Assembly (NCBI RefSeq): GCF_022568795.1
Contig: NZ_JAKZHU010000001.1
Coordinates: 2,666,001-2,730,000 of the forward strand
Length of the DNA stretch: 64,000 bases
Origin: Arsenicicoccus dermatophilus
GTDB lineage: Bacteria > Actinomycetota > Actinomycetes > Actinomycetales > Dermatophilaceae
Direction of reading: 5' to 3'
The notes under the pieces were generated by a model. The model did no database searches and was not told the origin of the DNA. It saw only the letters and a program-made list of their open reading frames with translations. Position 1 is the first letter of the stretch, and the number at the start of each line of letters is the position of its first letter. Positions 7,883-15,152 of the stretch are shown here, piece by piece. A program made the position numbers and the translations under genes.

Positions 7883-8967
7883 CGACCATCGACCTCGGTA
7901 TGCCGAACCACGGCCTCGCGGGCGTCCCGCGCCTGGACGACGGCGAGCCCGCCCAGTCCAAGAAGGACTTCACCTCCGACCAGGAGGTGCGCTGGTGCCC
8001 CGGGTGCGGGGACTACGCCGTGCTGGCCGCCGTGCAGTCCTTCCTGCCCGACCTGGGCCTGAAGCGGGAGAACATCGCCTTCGTGTCCGGGATCGGGTGC
8101 TCCTCGCGGTTCCCGTACTACCTGGACACCTACGGGATGCACTCGATCCACGGCCGCGCCCCCGCCATCGCCACCGGCCTGGCCACCGCCCGCCCAGACC
8201 TGTCGGTGTGGGTCGTCACCGGTGACGGCGACGCGCTGTCCATCGGCGGCAACCACCTGATCCACGCGATGCGCCGCAACGTCAACATGACGATCCTGCT
8301 GTTCAACAACCAGATCTACGGCCTCACCAAGGGGCAGTACTCCCCCACCAGCGAGGTCGGCAAGGTCACCAAGTCCACGCCCGCGGGGTCGGTCGACGCG
8401 CCGTTCAACCCGGTCTCCCTGGCGCTCGGCGCCGAGGCGACCTTCGTGGCGCGCACCATGGACGCCAACCGCAAGCACCTGATCGCGGTGCTCCGCGCCG
8501 CCGCCGAGCACCGCGGCACGTCCTTCGTGGAGATCTACCAGAACTGCCCGATCTTCAACGACGGCGCCTTCCAGATGCTCAAGGACCGCGGCGAGGCCGC
8601 CGTCCGGCTCGTGCACCTCGAGGACGGCCAGCCGGTCCGGGTCGGCGCCCACCAGGTCGTCGTCCGCCGCGAGGACGGCTCCCTCGAGGTGACCGACGAG
8701 GCCTCCCTGGACGAGGCGGGTCGCTCGCGGATCGTGGTGCACCACACCGACGCCGCCGACCCGACCGCGGCGTTCGCGCTGTCCCGCCTGGACGTCGGCG
8801 ACCAGCTGCACGTGCCCATGGGGATCTTCAGGTCCGTGACCCGGCCCACGTACGACGACCTCGTCCGCGGCCAGATCGCCGGCGCCCAGGCATCGGTGGG
8901 CAGGCCCGCCGGCGACGCCGACGTCGAGGCGCTGCTGCGCGGCAAGGACACCTGGACCATCGGCTGA
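7879..8967 (+). CDS. korB: 2-oxoglutarate:ferredoxin oxidoreductase, beta subunit
   Basis: 362 aa. It has the TPP/4Fe-4S beta-subunit motifs: RWCPGCGDYAVL, GIGCSSRFPYYLDTYGMHS, and the TPP-Mg site GDGDALSIGGNHLIHAMRRN with NNQIYGLTKGQYSPTS. The CPGC and GIGC cysteines are among the cluster ligands of this family. Its ATG overlaps the korA stop (ATGA), so the two subunits are translationally coupled. The likely electron acceptor, a ferredoxin, is not encoded in this window. Confidence 0.93.
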   Translation: MTTIDLGMPNHGLAGVPRLDDGEPAQSKKDFTSDQEVRWCPGCGDYAVLAAVQSFLPDLGLKRENIAFVSGIGCSSRFPYYLDTYGMHSIHGRAPAIATGLATARPDLSVWVVTGDGDALSIGGNHLIHAMRRNVNMTILLFNNQIYGLTKGQYSPTSEVGKVTKSTPAGSVDAPFNPVSLALGAEATFVARTMDANRKHLIAVLRAAAEHRGTSFVEIYQNCPIFNDGAFQMLKDRGEAAVRLVHLEDGQPVRVGAHQVVVRREDGSLEVTDEASLDEAGRSRIVVHHTDAADPTAAFALSRLDVGDQLHVPMGIFRSVTRPTYDDLVRGQIAGAQASVGRPAGDADVEALLRGKDTWTIG

Positions 8968-9071
8968 CCTCGCTCCTCGGGCCGGTCCGCAAGCGCGGTG
9001 GACAGCGGGCCGCCCACCGCCAGGCCGTGGGGCAGGCCGGTGGCCTGAGCCGCTGGGCGGGGAAATGGCGA

Positions 9072-9109
9072 GGGCCCGGTCCTTCGCCGTACGCCGAAGG
9101 ACCGGGCCC
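9072..9109. terminator. Bidirectional terminator between korB and the phosphofructokinase gene
   Basis: A 15-bp perfect stem (GGGCCCGGTCCTTCG and its complement) with an 8-nt loop lies 9 nt from the phosphofructokinase stop, in the gap between two convergent genes. It can serve both strands. Confidence 0.75.
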
Positions 9110-9118
9110 GAGGCGGGG

Positions 9119-10321
9119 TCAGGCCTCCTGGCCGATCTGGCGCAGCAGCTCCTGGAACCACGGCTGCGAGGCGTCGAAGGCCTTGTGGCCCGCGATCCGC
9201 GGGAACTCGATGACCCGCAGCTCGTCGCCGCGCTCCTCGTCGTGACCCACGACGCCGGGGGTGCCGGCCCGGGCGGCCTCGACGGCGACGTCGCACATCT
9301 GCTTGATCAGCGCGAGGTCGGTGTCGTTGGCCTTGGCCGAGCGGGAGAAGTAGCCGGACTTCTGGACCATCTTCTTCTCCGCCTGCAGCTTGTCCGCGAA
9401 CTGGCTGGCGAAGTAGCTGCCGGGGTTGATGGTGTCCAGCTTGACGTGGCCGAAGGGATCGCGCTGGACCTCCTCGCCCGCGGCCTCCATGGCCGTGACG
9501 ATGTCGTCGACGCCCGCGCCCTCGGACAGGAAGATGTTGACGTTGCCGATCTCGTCCATGACCTTCTTGAGGCGCTCGGCCTCGCGGTCCAGGTCGACGT
9601 GCACCTCGGGGACGTAGACGCCGTGGATGGCCCAGCGCTCGGGGGTCAGGCCGGCCTGCGGGAGCCACTGCTGCTGCCCGTGCCACTCCATGTAGTGCTT
9701 GGCGGCGGCCGCGGTCAGCCAGCCGCAGTTGCGGCCCATGACCTCGTGGACGATGAGCATGCGCGGGTTGGAGCCGTGCTCGGCGATGACGTTCTGCGCG
9801 AAGATCGACGCCTGCTCGGCGGCCGTCTGGGCGCCCAGCGACTGCCGGATCGGGACGATGTCGTTGTCGATCGTCTTGGGCAGACCGACCACGGTCAGCT
9901 CGTAACCCTGCTCGTGCAGGAAGGCGGCCAGGTCGGCCGCGGTGGTGTTGGTGTCGTCGCCGCCGATGGTGTGCAGGACGTCGACGCCGTCCTCCTTGAG
10001 GCGGTTGGCGGCGACCTCGAGGGGGTTGTCGCCCTCCTTGACCAGACCGCGCGCGACCAGGTCCTTGGCGTTGGTGAGCTTGACGCGCGAGTTGCCGATC
10101 GGGCTGCCACCGAAGTCGCGCAGCAGGCCGGCGTTGCGCCGGGTCTCCTCGTCGAAGACGGTGTAGGTGCCGGTGAGGACCCCGTGGTAGCCGTGGCGGT
10201 AGCCGATCAGCTCGACCTCGGGCATGACCTCGGTGTAGCGCTCGATCAGGTCGCCGACCGCGGCGGACAGGCAGGGGGCGTAGCCGCCTGCGGTCAGCAT
10301 GGCAACGCGCTTGATGGTCAT
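9119..10321 (-). CDS. pfp: 6-phosphofructokinase, probably pyrophosphate-dependent
   Basis: 400 aa. It has the PFK fold motifs MLTAGGYAPCLSAAVGDL, IGGDDTNTTAADLAAFL and GLPKTIDNDIVPI, then VHEVMGRNCGWLTAAAAKHY. The Asp in GGDDT, where ATP-PFKs have GGDGS, and the Lys in PKTIDND are the known determinants of PPi rather than ATP use. It would interconvert fructose 6-phosphate and fructose 1,6-bisphosphate reversibly in glycolysis. ATG at 10321 is preceded by GAGGAG at good spacing. A TAGGCT box about 55 nt upstream (10374-10379) is a plausible -10. Confidence 0.88.
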   Translation of the reverse strand: MTIKRVAMLTAGGYAPCLSAAVGDLIERYTEVMPEVELIGYRHGYHGVLTGTYTVFDEETRRNAGLLRDFGGSPIGNSRVKLTNAKDLVARGLVKEGDNPLEVAANRLKEDGVDVLHTIGGDDTNTTAADLAAFLHEQGYELTVVGLPKTIDNDIVPIRQSLGAQTAAEQASIFAQNVIAEHGSNPRMLIVHEVMGRNCGWLTAAAAKHYMEWHGQQQWLPQAGLTPERWAIHGVYVPEVHVDLDREAERLKKVMDEIGNVNIFLSEGAGVDDIVTAMEAAGEEVQRDPFGHVKLDTINPGSYFASQFADKLQAEKKMVQKSGYFSRSAKANDTDLALIKQMCDVAVEAARAGTPGVVGHDEERGDELRVIEFPRIAGHKAFDASQPWFQELLRQIGQEA

Positions 10322-10388
10322 GGGCAGACTCCTCGAGATAAGGGATGGATCGGGGACGTCGTCGTCGTCACCAGCCTATCCAGGCCGG

Positions 10389-10988
10389 TCAGTCGTCCAC
10401 ACCTCGGGCGGCGAGGGCGTCACCGACCCGGTCGGCATGACGGACGGTGCGTATGACGAGAGGCGTCGCGACCGCCCGCACCGACCGGCCCAGCCCCCGC
10501 GCCCGTCGAGCGTCCAGCGTCTCCTGCAGCAGGCTCCCGATCACGGGGACGGTGCGCAGGGCCAGGCTGACGGTGAGGGCGACCCGCTCCGGGCAGACCC
10601 CGACGTGCCGCAGCGGGGAGACGAGGCGCTCGACACCGGCGAGCATCTCGGACACCCGCGTCGTCAGCGTCACCAGGCCGGCCGCGGCCACGGCCACCGC
10701 CATACCGCCGCAGGTCACCACCACCGCCTGCCAGCCGCCGCTCCACGCCTGGAAGGGCGCCATGAAGACCAGGAACCAGCGCAGCGGCCGCACCTCGCCC
10801 CACCCGAGCCGCAGCGGGATCCGGCACCCGAGGTAGGCGGCCAGCACGACGAGCGCCGAGACGCCCGTCATCCACGGCTCCTGGACGAGCGACACCGGCA
10901 CCAGGAACACCGCGAGGAGCAGCAGCTTGGCGGGGACGGGCAGCCGGTGCAGGACGGAGGTGCCGTCGGCATGAGCCCCGGTCAGCAC
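10389..10988 (-). CDS. bioN: Biotin ECF transporter transmembrane T component BioN
   Basis: 199 aa polytopic EcfT/CbiQ-family protein with about five membrane helices (KLLLLAVFLVPVSL; VSALVVLAAYLGC; FLVFMAPFQAW) and the cytoplasmic coupling helices ending in arginine-glycine motifs (ARRARGLG and DALAARGV) that dock into the ATPase. It couples ATP hydrolysis to the BioY substrate-binding subunit. It starts 1 nt after the bioM stop and is the last gene of bioY-bioM-bioN. Confidence 0.88.
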   Translation of the reverse strand: MLTGAHADGTSVLHRLPVPAKLLLLAVFLVPVSLVQEPWMTGVSALVVLAAYLGCRIPLRLGWGEVRPLRWFLVFMAPFQAWSGGWQAVVVTCGGMAVAVAAAGLVTLTTRVSEMLAGVERLVSPLRHVGVCPERVALTVSLALRTVPVIGSLLQETLDARRARGLGRSVRAVATPLVIRTVRHADRVGDALAARGVDD

Positions 10989-10989
10989 C

Positions 10990-11676
10990 TCAGGCCCCCA
11001 TGAGCCGTTGGTAGAACGGCAGGACCTCGGCCGCCGGCCCGTCCGCCGCGACGCGCCCCTCGTCGATGCAGATCACGCGCTCCCACCCGTCGAGCAGCCA
11101 CAGGTGGTGGGTGACCAGGACGACCTGCTGCTCGAGGGTCGCGAGCACCTGGGCGACCTGGCGGGAGTGGCGCAGGTCGAGCAGGGTCGTCGGCTCGTCG
11201 CAGACCAGGACGTGGGGGCGGGTGACGAGGACCGCGGCGAGCGCGAGCAGCTGCTTCTGCCCCGAGGACAGCTGGTGCGCGGGGTGATCCGCGTGGTCGG
11301 CGAGGGAGTAGCGCGCGAGCACCTCGTCCACCAGGCGCCGCTTGTCGGCGTCGGTGAGGTCGGGGCGACGCCGCAACGAGAACTCCACGTCCTCGCGCAC
11401 CGTCGGCATGACGATCTGCGCCTCCGGGTCGGGGAAGACGAACCCGACCTTGCGGCGCACCGCCGCCCCCTCGCGCGCGGGGTCGAGGCCGTCGACCAGG
11501 ACCCGCCCCTCGGTGGGGGTGACCAGCCCGTTGAGCATCCGGGCCAGCGTGGACTTGCCGGACCCGTTGGCGCCGACCAGCCCGACGCGCGGCTCGGTCA
11601 GCGTCAGGTCGACACGGTCCAGGACGCGGCGCTCGCCGTAGGCATGGCCGACGCCCTCCAGCCGGATGGTGGGCAC
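10990..11676 (-). CDS. bioM: Biotin ECF transporter ATPase BioM
   Basis: 228 aa ABC ATPase. Walker A GANGSGKST at about residue 38, Q-loop in FVFPDPEAQI, signature LSSGQKQLLALA, Walker B VLVCDEPTTLLDL and the H-loop VTHH are all present, so it looks catalytically intact. Its position between bioY and bioN (1-nt gaps) assigns it to the dedicated biotin importer rather than a shared ECF module. Confidence 0.9.
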   Translation of the reverse strand: MPTIRLEGVGHAYGERRVLDRVDLTLTEPRVGLVGANGSGKSTLARMLNGLVTPTEGRVLVDGLDPAREGAAVRRKVGFVFPDPEAQIVMPTVREDVEFSLRRRPDLTDADKRRLVDEVLARYSLADHADHPAHQLSSGQKQLLALAAVLVTRPHVLVCDEPTTLLDLRHSRQVAQVLATLEQQVVLVTHHLWLLDGWERVICIDEGRVAADGPAAEVLPFYQRLMGA

Positions 11677-11677
11677 G

Positions 11678-12274
11678 TCAGCGGTGTCGGGCCGGGAGCA
11701 GGTCGGGGACGGCCTTGTGCACCGCGGCGGCCACGACCCCGGCGATCACGGCCTTGACCAGGTCGCCGGGCAGGAAGGTCAGCGCGAAGGCCGCGGCCCC
11801 CGCGAGGTCGAGCCGGGCCGAGCGCCAGGCCATCCCGGGGATCCCGAGGGCGTGGCAGACGACGAGGCCGCCCACGACCGCGGCGAGCACGGCCTGCCAC
11901 GCCTGCACCGGGCGCGGCGCCCGCTCGACGAGCCAGCCGATGACGAGGGCGACGAGCGGATAGCTCAGGGCATAGCCGACGGTCGGGCCGGTCAGGATCG
12001 CCGGCCCGCGAGCGCCCGAGCCGAGCACCGGGAGCCCCGCGAGCGCCAGCACCAGGAAGAGCAGCACCGCGAGGAATCCGCGGCGGGCCCCGAGGACGGC
12101 GCCCGCGAGCATGATGCCGAGGTTCTGCAGGACGATCGGGGCGGCCCCGCCCACGGGGACCTTGACCGGCACGAGCGCCACGATCAGCGCGCAGAACGCG
12201 GCGACCAGGGCGAGGTCTCGGGCCGTCATACGGCTGCTGCGGGCGGGGGGTGCGGTCGAGCTGGCGGGGGACAT
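11678..12274 (-). CDS. bioY: Biotin-binding S component BioY
   Basis: 198 aa integral membrane protein of the BioY family: DLALVAAFCALIVALVPVKV, GGAAPIVLQNLGIMLAGAVL, the conserved FLVLALAGLPVL and LTGPTVGYALSYPL segments. It binds biotin with high affinity and delivers it through BioMN. The chosen ATG (12274) gives a short Ser/Pro-rich N-terminus; an internal ATG fifteen residues later is possible. A BioQ-like dyad lies 46-58 nt upstream of the start. Confidence 0.9.
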   Translation of the reverse strand: MSPASSTAPPARSSRMTARDLALVAAFCALIVALVPVKVPVGGAAPIVLQNLGIMLAGAVLGARRGFLAVLLFLVLALAGLPVLGSGARGPAILTGPTVGYALSYPLVALVIGWLVERAPRPVQAWQAVLAAVVGGLVVCHALGIPGMAWRSARLDLAGAAAFALTFLPGDLVKAVIAGVVAAAVHKAVPDLLPARHR

Positions 12275-12319
12275 CGAGACCTCGGTCGACGAGCGGGTAT
12301 GGCGATCGACCAGCCTACC

Positions 12320-12332
12320 TGAACGCCGTTCA
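12320..12332. promoter_or_regulatory. Candidate BioQ operator upstream of bioYMN
   Basis: TGAACGCCGTTCA is a perfect dyad of the form TGAAC-N3-GTTCA, extended by one more pair (CTGAAC/GTTCAG). The TetR-family biotin repressor BioQ of Corynebacterium binds TGAAC-N3-GTTAC. The site lies 46 nt upstream of bioY and 45 nt upstream of the divergent abrB-type gene, so it could repress bioYMN when biotin is replete. No bioQ gene is in the window. Confidence 0.6.
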
Positions 12333-12364
12333 GCGGCTCGCCGGGTCCCGGGCCGTCGGGCGCC

Positions 12365-12370
12365 TAGGCT
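12365..12370 (+). promoter_or_regulatory. Candidate -10 box (TAGGCT), leaderless promoter of the AbrB-type gene
   Basis: TAGGCT is followed by 6 nt and then GTG at 12377, the spacing expected if transcription begins at the start codon. This also decides between the adjacent GTG codons at 12374 and 12377. Confidence 0.4.
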
Positions 12371-12376
12371 GCGGTG

Positions 12377-13453
12377 GTGCCCCTCCTGATGCCGCAGCGC
12401 CCGCGCGTCCTGGCCGCCGCCGTCCGTGCCGGGCTCGCGGTGCAGGTCGTGCTCACGGCGCTGCGCCTGCCCTCGCCGTCGCTCTTCGCCGGGCTGGTCG
12501 GGGGCGCGGTGCCGGCCCTGGCCCGAGGGCCGGTGCCGACGCTGCCCCGGTGGTCGGTCCTGCTGTCCCAGGCGCTGATCGGGGTCACCATCGGCGAGAC
12601 CGTCACCGTGACCGCGCTGCGCCAGGTCGCCACCGACTGGCCCTCGGTGGTGGCCGTGGTCGTGGTGACCCTGGCGCTCAGCCTCGCCTCGGGGGTCGTC
12701 CTGGCGCGGGTGCACCGGGTGTCGGAGGCGACCGGGGTGTTCTCCATGATCGCGGGCGGGGCCTCGGGGATCACGGCCATCGCGGACGAGCTGGGGGCGG
12801 ACGCACGGGTGGTGTCGGTCCTGCAGCACCTGCGGGTGCTGCTGGTGATCGTGTCCTTGCCGGTCGTGGTGGGGATGGCCTTCCACCCCGCCGGGCGCGA
12901 GGTGGCCCGGACGACGGTCGCCGCGCCCCTCGGACCCAGCCTGGTCATGGTGACGGTGTCGGTGGGGCTCGGCCTCGTGCTGGCCCGGGCGATCCCGGTC
13001 TCGACCTTCACCCTGATCGGGCCCATGGCCGTCGCGGGTGGGCTCGCGCTGTGGGGCGGTCTGGGGCCCGCCGCCTCACCGGCGCCGCTCACCGCGCTGG
13101 CGATGCTGGTCGTCGGGCTGCAGGTGGGCCTCACACTCGACCGCGACAGCCTCGGCGCGATCCGGCGGCTCCTGCCGACCGGGCTGGCGCTGATCGCGGT
13201 GGTCATGCTCGGGTGCGGGCTGCTCGGCGCGGTGCTCTCGCGGGCGACCGGCGTCGACCCGTTGACCACCTATCTGGCGACCACGCCGGGCGGGCTCTTC
13301 GCCGTGCTGGCCACCGCGACGAGCACCGGCGCCGAGCCGACGTACGTCTTCGCGGTGCAGCTGGCGCGCCTGGTCGCGATCCTGGCGCTGGCCCCGCTGC
13401 TGGCGCGATGGCTGCGGGCGCGGGCGGGGGCGCGACGTGCCGGGTCGAGCTAG
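12377..13453 (+). CDS. AbrB family membrane transporter-like protein
   Basis: 358 aa, mostly membrane helices in two repeated halves (the AbrB/'ammonia monooxygenase' duplication family). Recognisable segments are GLVGGAVPALARGPVP, SQALIGVTIGETVTV, the conserved GGASGITAIADELGADARV of the first half, and TYLATTPGGLFAVLATATST of the second. The family is thought to transport small solutes; the name does not imply a DNA-binding AbrB regulator or ammonia oxidation. There is no partner gene to narrow the substrate. Its stop codon overlaps that of the convergent yigZ gene by 4 nt. Confidence 0.78.
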   Translation: MPLLMPQRPRVLAAAVRAGLAVQVVLTALRLPSPSLFAGLVGGAVPALARGPVPTLPRWSVLLSQALIGVTIGETVTVTALRQVATDWPSVVAVVVVTLALSLASGVVLARVHRVSEATGVFSMIAGGASGITAIADELGADARVVSVLQHLRVLLVIVSLPVVVGMAFHPAGREVARTTVAAPLGPSLVMVTVSVGLGLVLARAIPVSTFTLIGPMAVAGGLALWGGLGPAASPAPLTALAMLVVGLQVGLTLDRDSLGAIRRLLPTGLALIAVVMLGCGLLGAVLSRATGVDPLTTYLATTPGGLFAVLATATSTGAEPTYVFAVQLARLVAILALAPLLARWLRARAGARRAGSS

Positions 13454-14070
13454 ACCCAGTGCACCGGCCCGTCCACGAGCACCCCGGCGCCCGAGGTGAG
13501 CTCGGCGACCAGCTGCGCGAGCGCCGCCCGCTCCCCCGGCGCCACGTCCAGCCGCAAGGTCGCCGCCGCGGCGTAGTCCACCCCGTCGACGTGGACGCCG
13601 CGGGCGCGCAACGTCGACTCCACGCGCCCGGCCTCGGCATGGCCCACGGCGAGCGTGCACCGCTGCAGCAGTCGCCGCTCGACCACCCGCGCGGACTCGC
13701 ACGCGGCGCGCACCGCGTCGCCATACGCCCGGATCAGCCCACCGGTCCCCAGCAGGGTCCCGCCGAACCACCGCGTGACCACGCACACCACGTCGGTGAG
13801 CTCACGGCCGCGCAGCACCTCGAGCATGGGCGCGCCCGCGGTGCCGGCGGGTTCGCCGTCGTCGGAGGAGCGCTCGGTCATGGCGTCCGGGCCCAGGACG
13901 AAGGCCGAGCAGTGGTGCCGGGCGTCCCAGTGCTGCTTGCGGGCCCGCTCGACGACCTCGCGGGCGGCGTCCTCGGTCGCGGCCGGCTCCAGCCGGGCGA
14001 GGAACCGCGACCGCTTCGCCTCGACCTCGGCGTCGACCGGCGCGGCGATGGTGCGATAGGTCTCGGCCAT
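13450..14070 (-). CDS. yigZ: YigZ/IMPACT family protein
   Basis: 206 aa, cytoplasmic. The N-terminal IMPACT domain shows EAKRSRFLARL, ARHHCSAFVLG, SSDDGEPAGTAGAPMLEVLR and VTRWFGGTLLGTGGLIRAYG, followed by a ferredoxin-like C-terminal domain of about 70 residues. Eukaryotic IMPACT modulates Gcn2; the bacterial role is unproven and probably linked to translation or stress. ATG at 14070 lies 6 nt after a TAGGAT box. Confidence 0.9.
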   Translation of the reverse strand: MAETYRTIAAPVDAEVEAKRSRFLARLEPAATEDAAREVVERARKQHWDARHHCSAFVLGPDAMTERSSDDGEPAGTAGAPMLEVLRGRELTDVVCVVTRWFGGTLLGTGGLIRAYGDAVRAACESARVVERRLLQRCTLAVGHAEAGRVESTLRARGVHVDGVDYAAAATLRLDVAPGERAALAQLVAELTSGAGVLVDGPVHWV

Positions 14071-14076
14071 CCGGTC

Positions 14077-14086
14077 ATCCTAGGCT
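14077..14086. promoter_or_regulatory. Overlapping divergent -10 boxes sharing CCTAGG
   Basis: The sequence ATCCTAGGCT reads TAGGCT on the plus strand (14081-14086, 7 nt before ATG 14094) and TAGGAT on the minus strand (14082-14077, 6 nt before ATG 14070). Both genes would be transcribed as leaderless mRNAs from -10 elements that overlap by two bases. Confidence 0.5.
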
Positions 14087-14093
14087 CGTGACC

Positions 14094-15134
14094 ATGAGCG
14101 ACCTGCCTCTCACCCTGCCCCCCAGCCGCGTGCCCGACCCCGCCGAGGCTCTCCCGCTGCGGTGGGGCGTGATCGGGCCGGGCGGCATCGCCCGGGCCTT
14201 CGCCGAGGGGCTGCACCGCTGGACGCGCAGCCGGATCGTCGCGGTCGGGTCGCGCTCGATGGAGCGGGCCCGGGCGTTCGCCGAGGAGGTGGGCGGGGCG
14301 CGTGCCCACGGCGGCTACGAGGCGCTGGTGGCGGACGACGAGGTGGATGCGGTGTATGTCGCGACGCCGCACAGCGAGCACCGCGACCACGCGCTGCTCG
14401 CCATCGGGGCGGGGCGGCACGTGCTGGTGGAGAAGGCCTTCACGCGCACCGCGGCCGAGGCGCGCGAGGTGGTGGCCGCCGCCCGGGCCGCGGACGTGAC
14501 CTGCCTGGAGGCGATGTGGACCCGCTTCCTGCCGCAGTCCGACGTCGTCCGGCAGCTCGTCCGCTCCGGCGAGATCGGCGAGATCGAGACGGTGCAGGCC
14601 GACCACGGGCAGTGGTTCGGCGAGGACCGCACGTCGCGGCTGTTCGCCCCGGAGCTGGCGGGCGGGTCGCTGCTCGACCTGGGGATCTATCCCGTGGCCT
14701 TCGCGGTGGACCTGGTCGGGCTGCCGAGGCAGGTGCTCGCGGCCGGGACCCGGGCGTTCACCGGGGTGGAGCGGCAGGCGTCGCTGATCCTCGCCGGCTT
14801 CGACCGGGCACCGTCGGCCCACGCGGTGCTGACGACCACGCTGGCGGCCAGGACGCCGACCACCGCCTCGGTCTCGGGGTCGCTGGCGCGGGTCGAGCTG
14901 GCGGGCGAGTTCTACCAGCCCGGGCGGGTGCGGCTGGTGTCGCGCGCCGGCGAGGTGGTCGAGGGTCCGGAGCCGACGATCCGCGGGCACCTCGGCCTGT
15001 GCCACGAGGCCGCCCACCTGGCGACGCTGGTCGCGGAGGGTCGGCGCGAGTCGCCGCTCCTCCCCCTGGACGAGTCGGTCGCCGTGATGGAGCTGCTCGA
15101 CGAGGTGCGGCGCCAGATCGGCGTCCCGCTCTAG
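14094..15134 (+). CDS. Gfo/Idh/MocA family oxidoreductase
   Basis: 346 aa, cytoplasmic NAD(P)-dependent dehydrogenase. The Rossmann domain begins LRWGVIGPGGIARAFAEGL; the catalytic EKAF motif (HVLVEKAFTRTAAEA) carries the conserved Lys, and the C-terminal alpha/beta domain begins near DHGQWFGED with LLDLGIYPVAFAVDL. Members oxidise sugars, inositols or trans-dihydrodiols; the substrate cannot be assigned here. A GTG at 14088 is an alternative start, but the TAGGCT box is only 1 nt from it, which favours ATG 14094. Confidence 0.87.
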   Translation: MSDLPLTLPPSRVPDPAEALPLRWGVIGPGGIARAFAEGLHRWTRSRIVAVGSRSMERARAFAEEVGGARAHGGYEALVADDEVDAVYVATPHSEHRDHALLAIGAGRHVLVEKAFTRTAAEAREVVAAARAADVTCLEAMWTRFLPQSDVVRQLVRSGEIGEIETVQADHGQWFGEDRTSRLFAPELAGGSLLDLGIYPVAFAVDLVGLPRQVLAAGTRAFTGVERQASLILAGFDRAPSAHAVLTTTLAARTPTTASVSGSLARVELAGEFYQPGRVRLVSRAGEVVEGPEPTIRGHLGLCHEAAHLATLVAEGRRESPLLPLDESVAVMELLDEVRRQIGVPL

Positions 15135-15152
15135 ACCTACCGCCGGTAGGTC
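15134..15152. terminator. Hairpin spanning two convergent stop codons
   Basis: GACCTACC-GCC-GGTAGGTC forms an 8-bp stem with a 3-nt loop. It starts on the last base of the oxidoreductase stop and ends in the stop of the ABC permease fragment on the other strand, so one hairpin could terminate both transcripts. Confidence 0.55.

Noticed and set aside
12377-13453. AbrB transcription regulator or ammonia monooxygenase
   Set aside because: The sequence is an all-helical membrane protein of the AbrB duplication family; there is no SpoVT-AbrB DNA-binding domain and no ammonia-oxidation gene.
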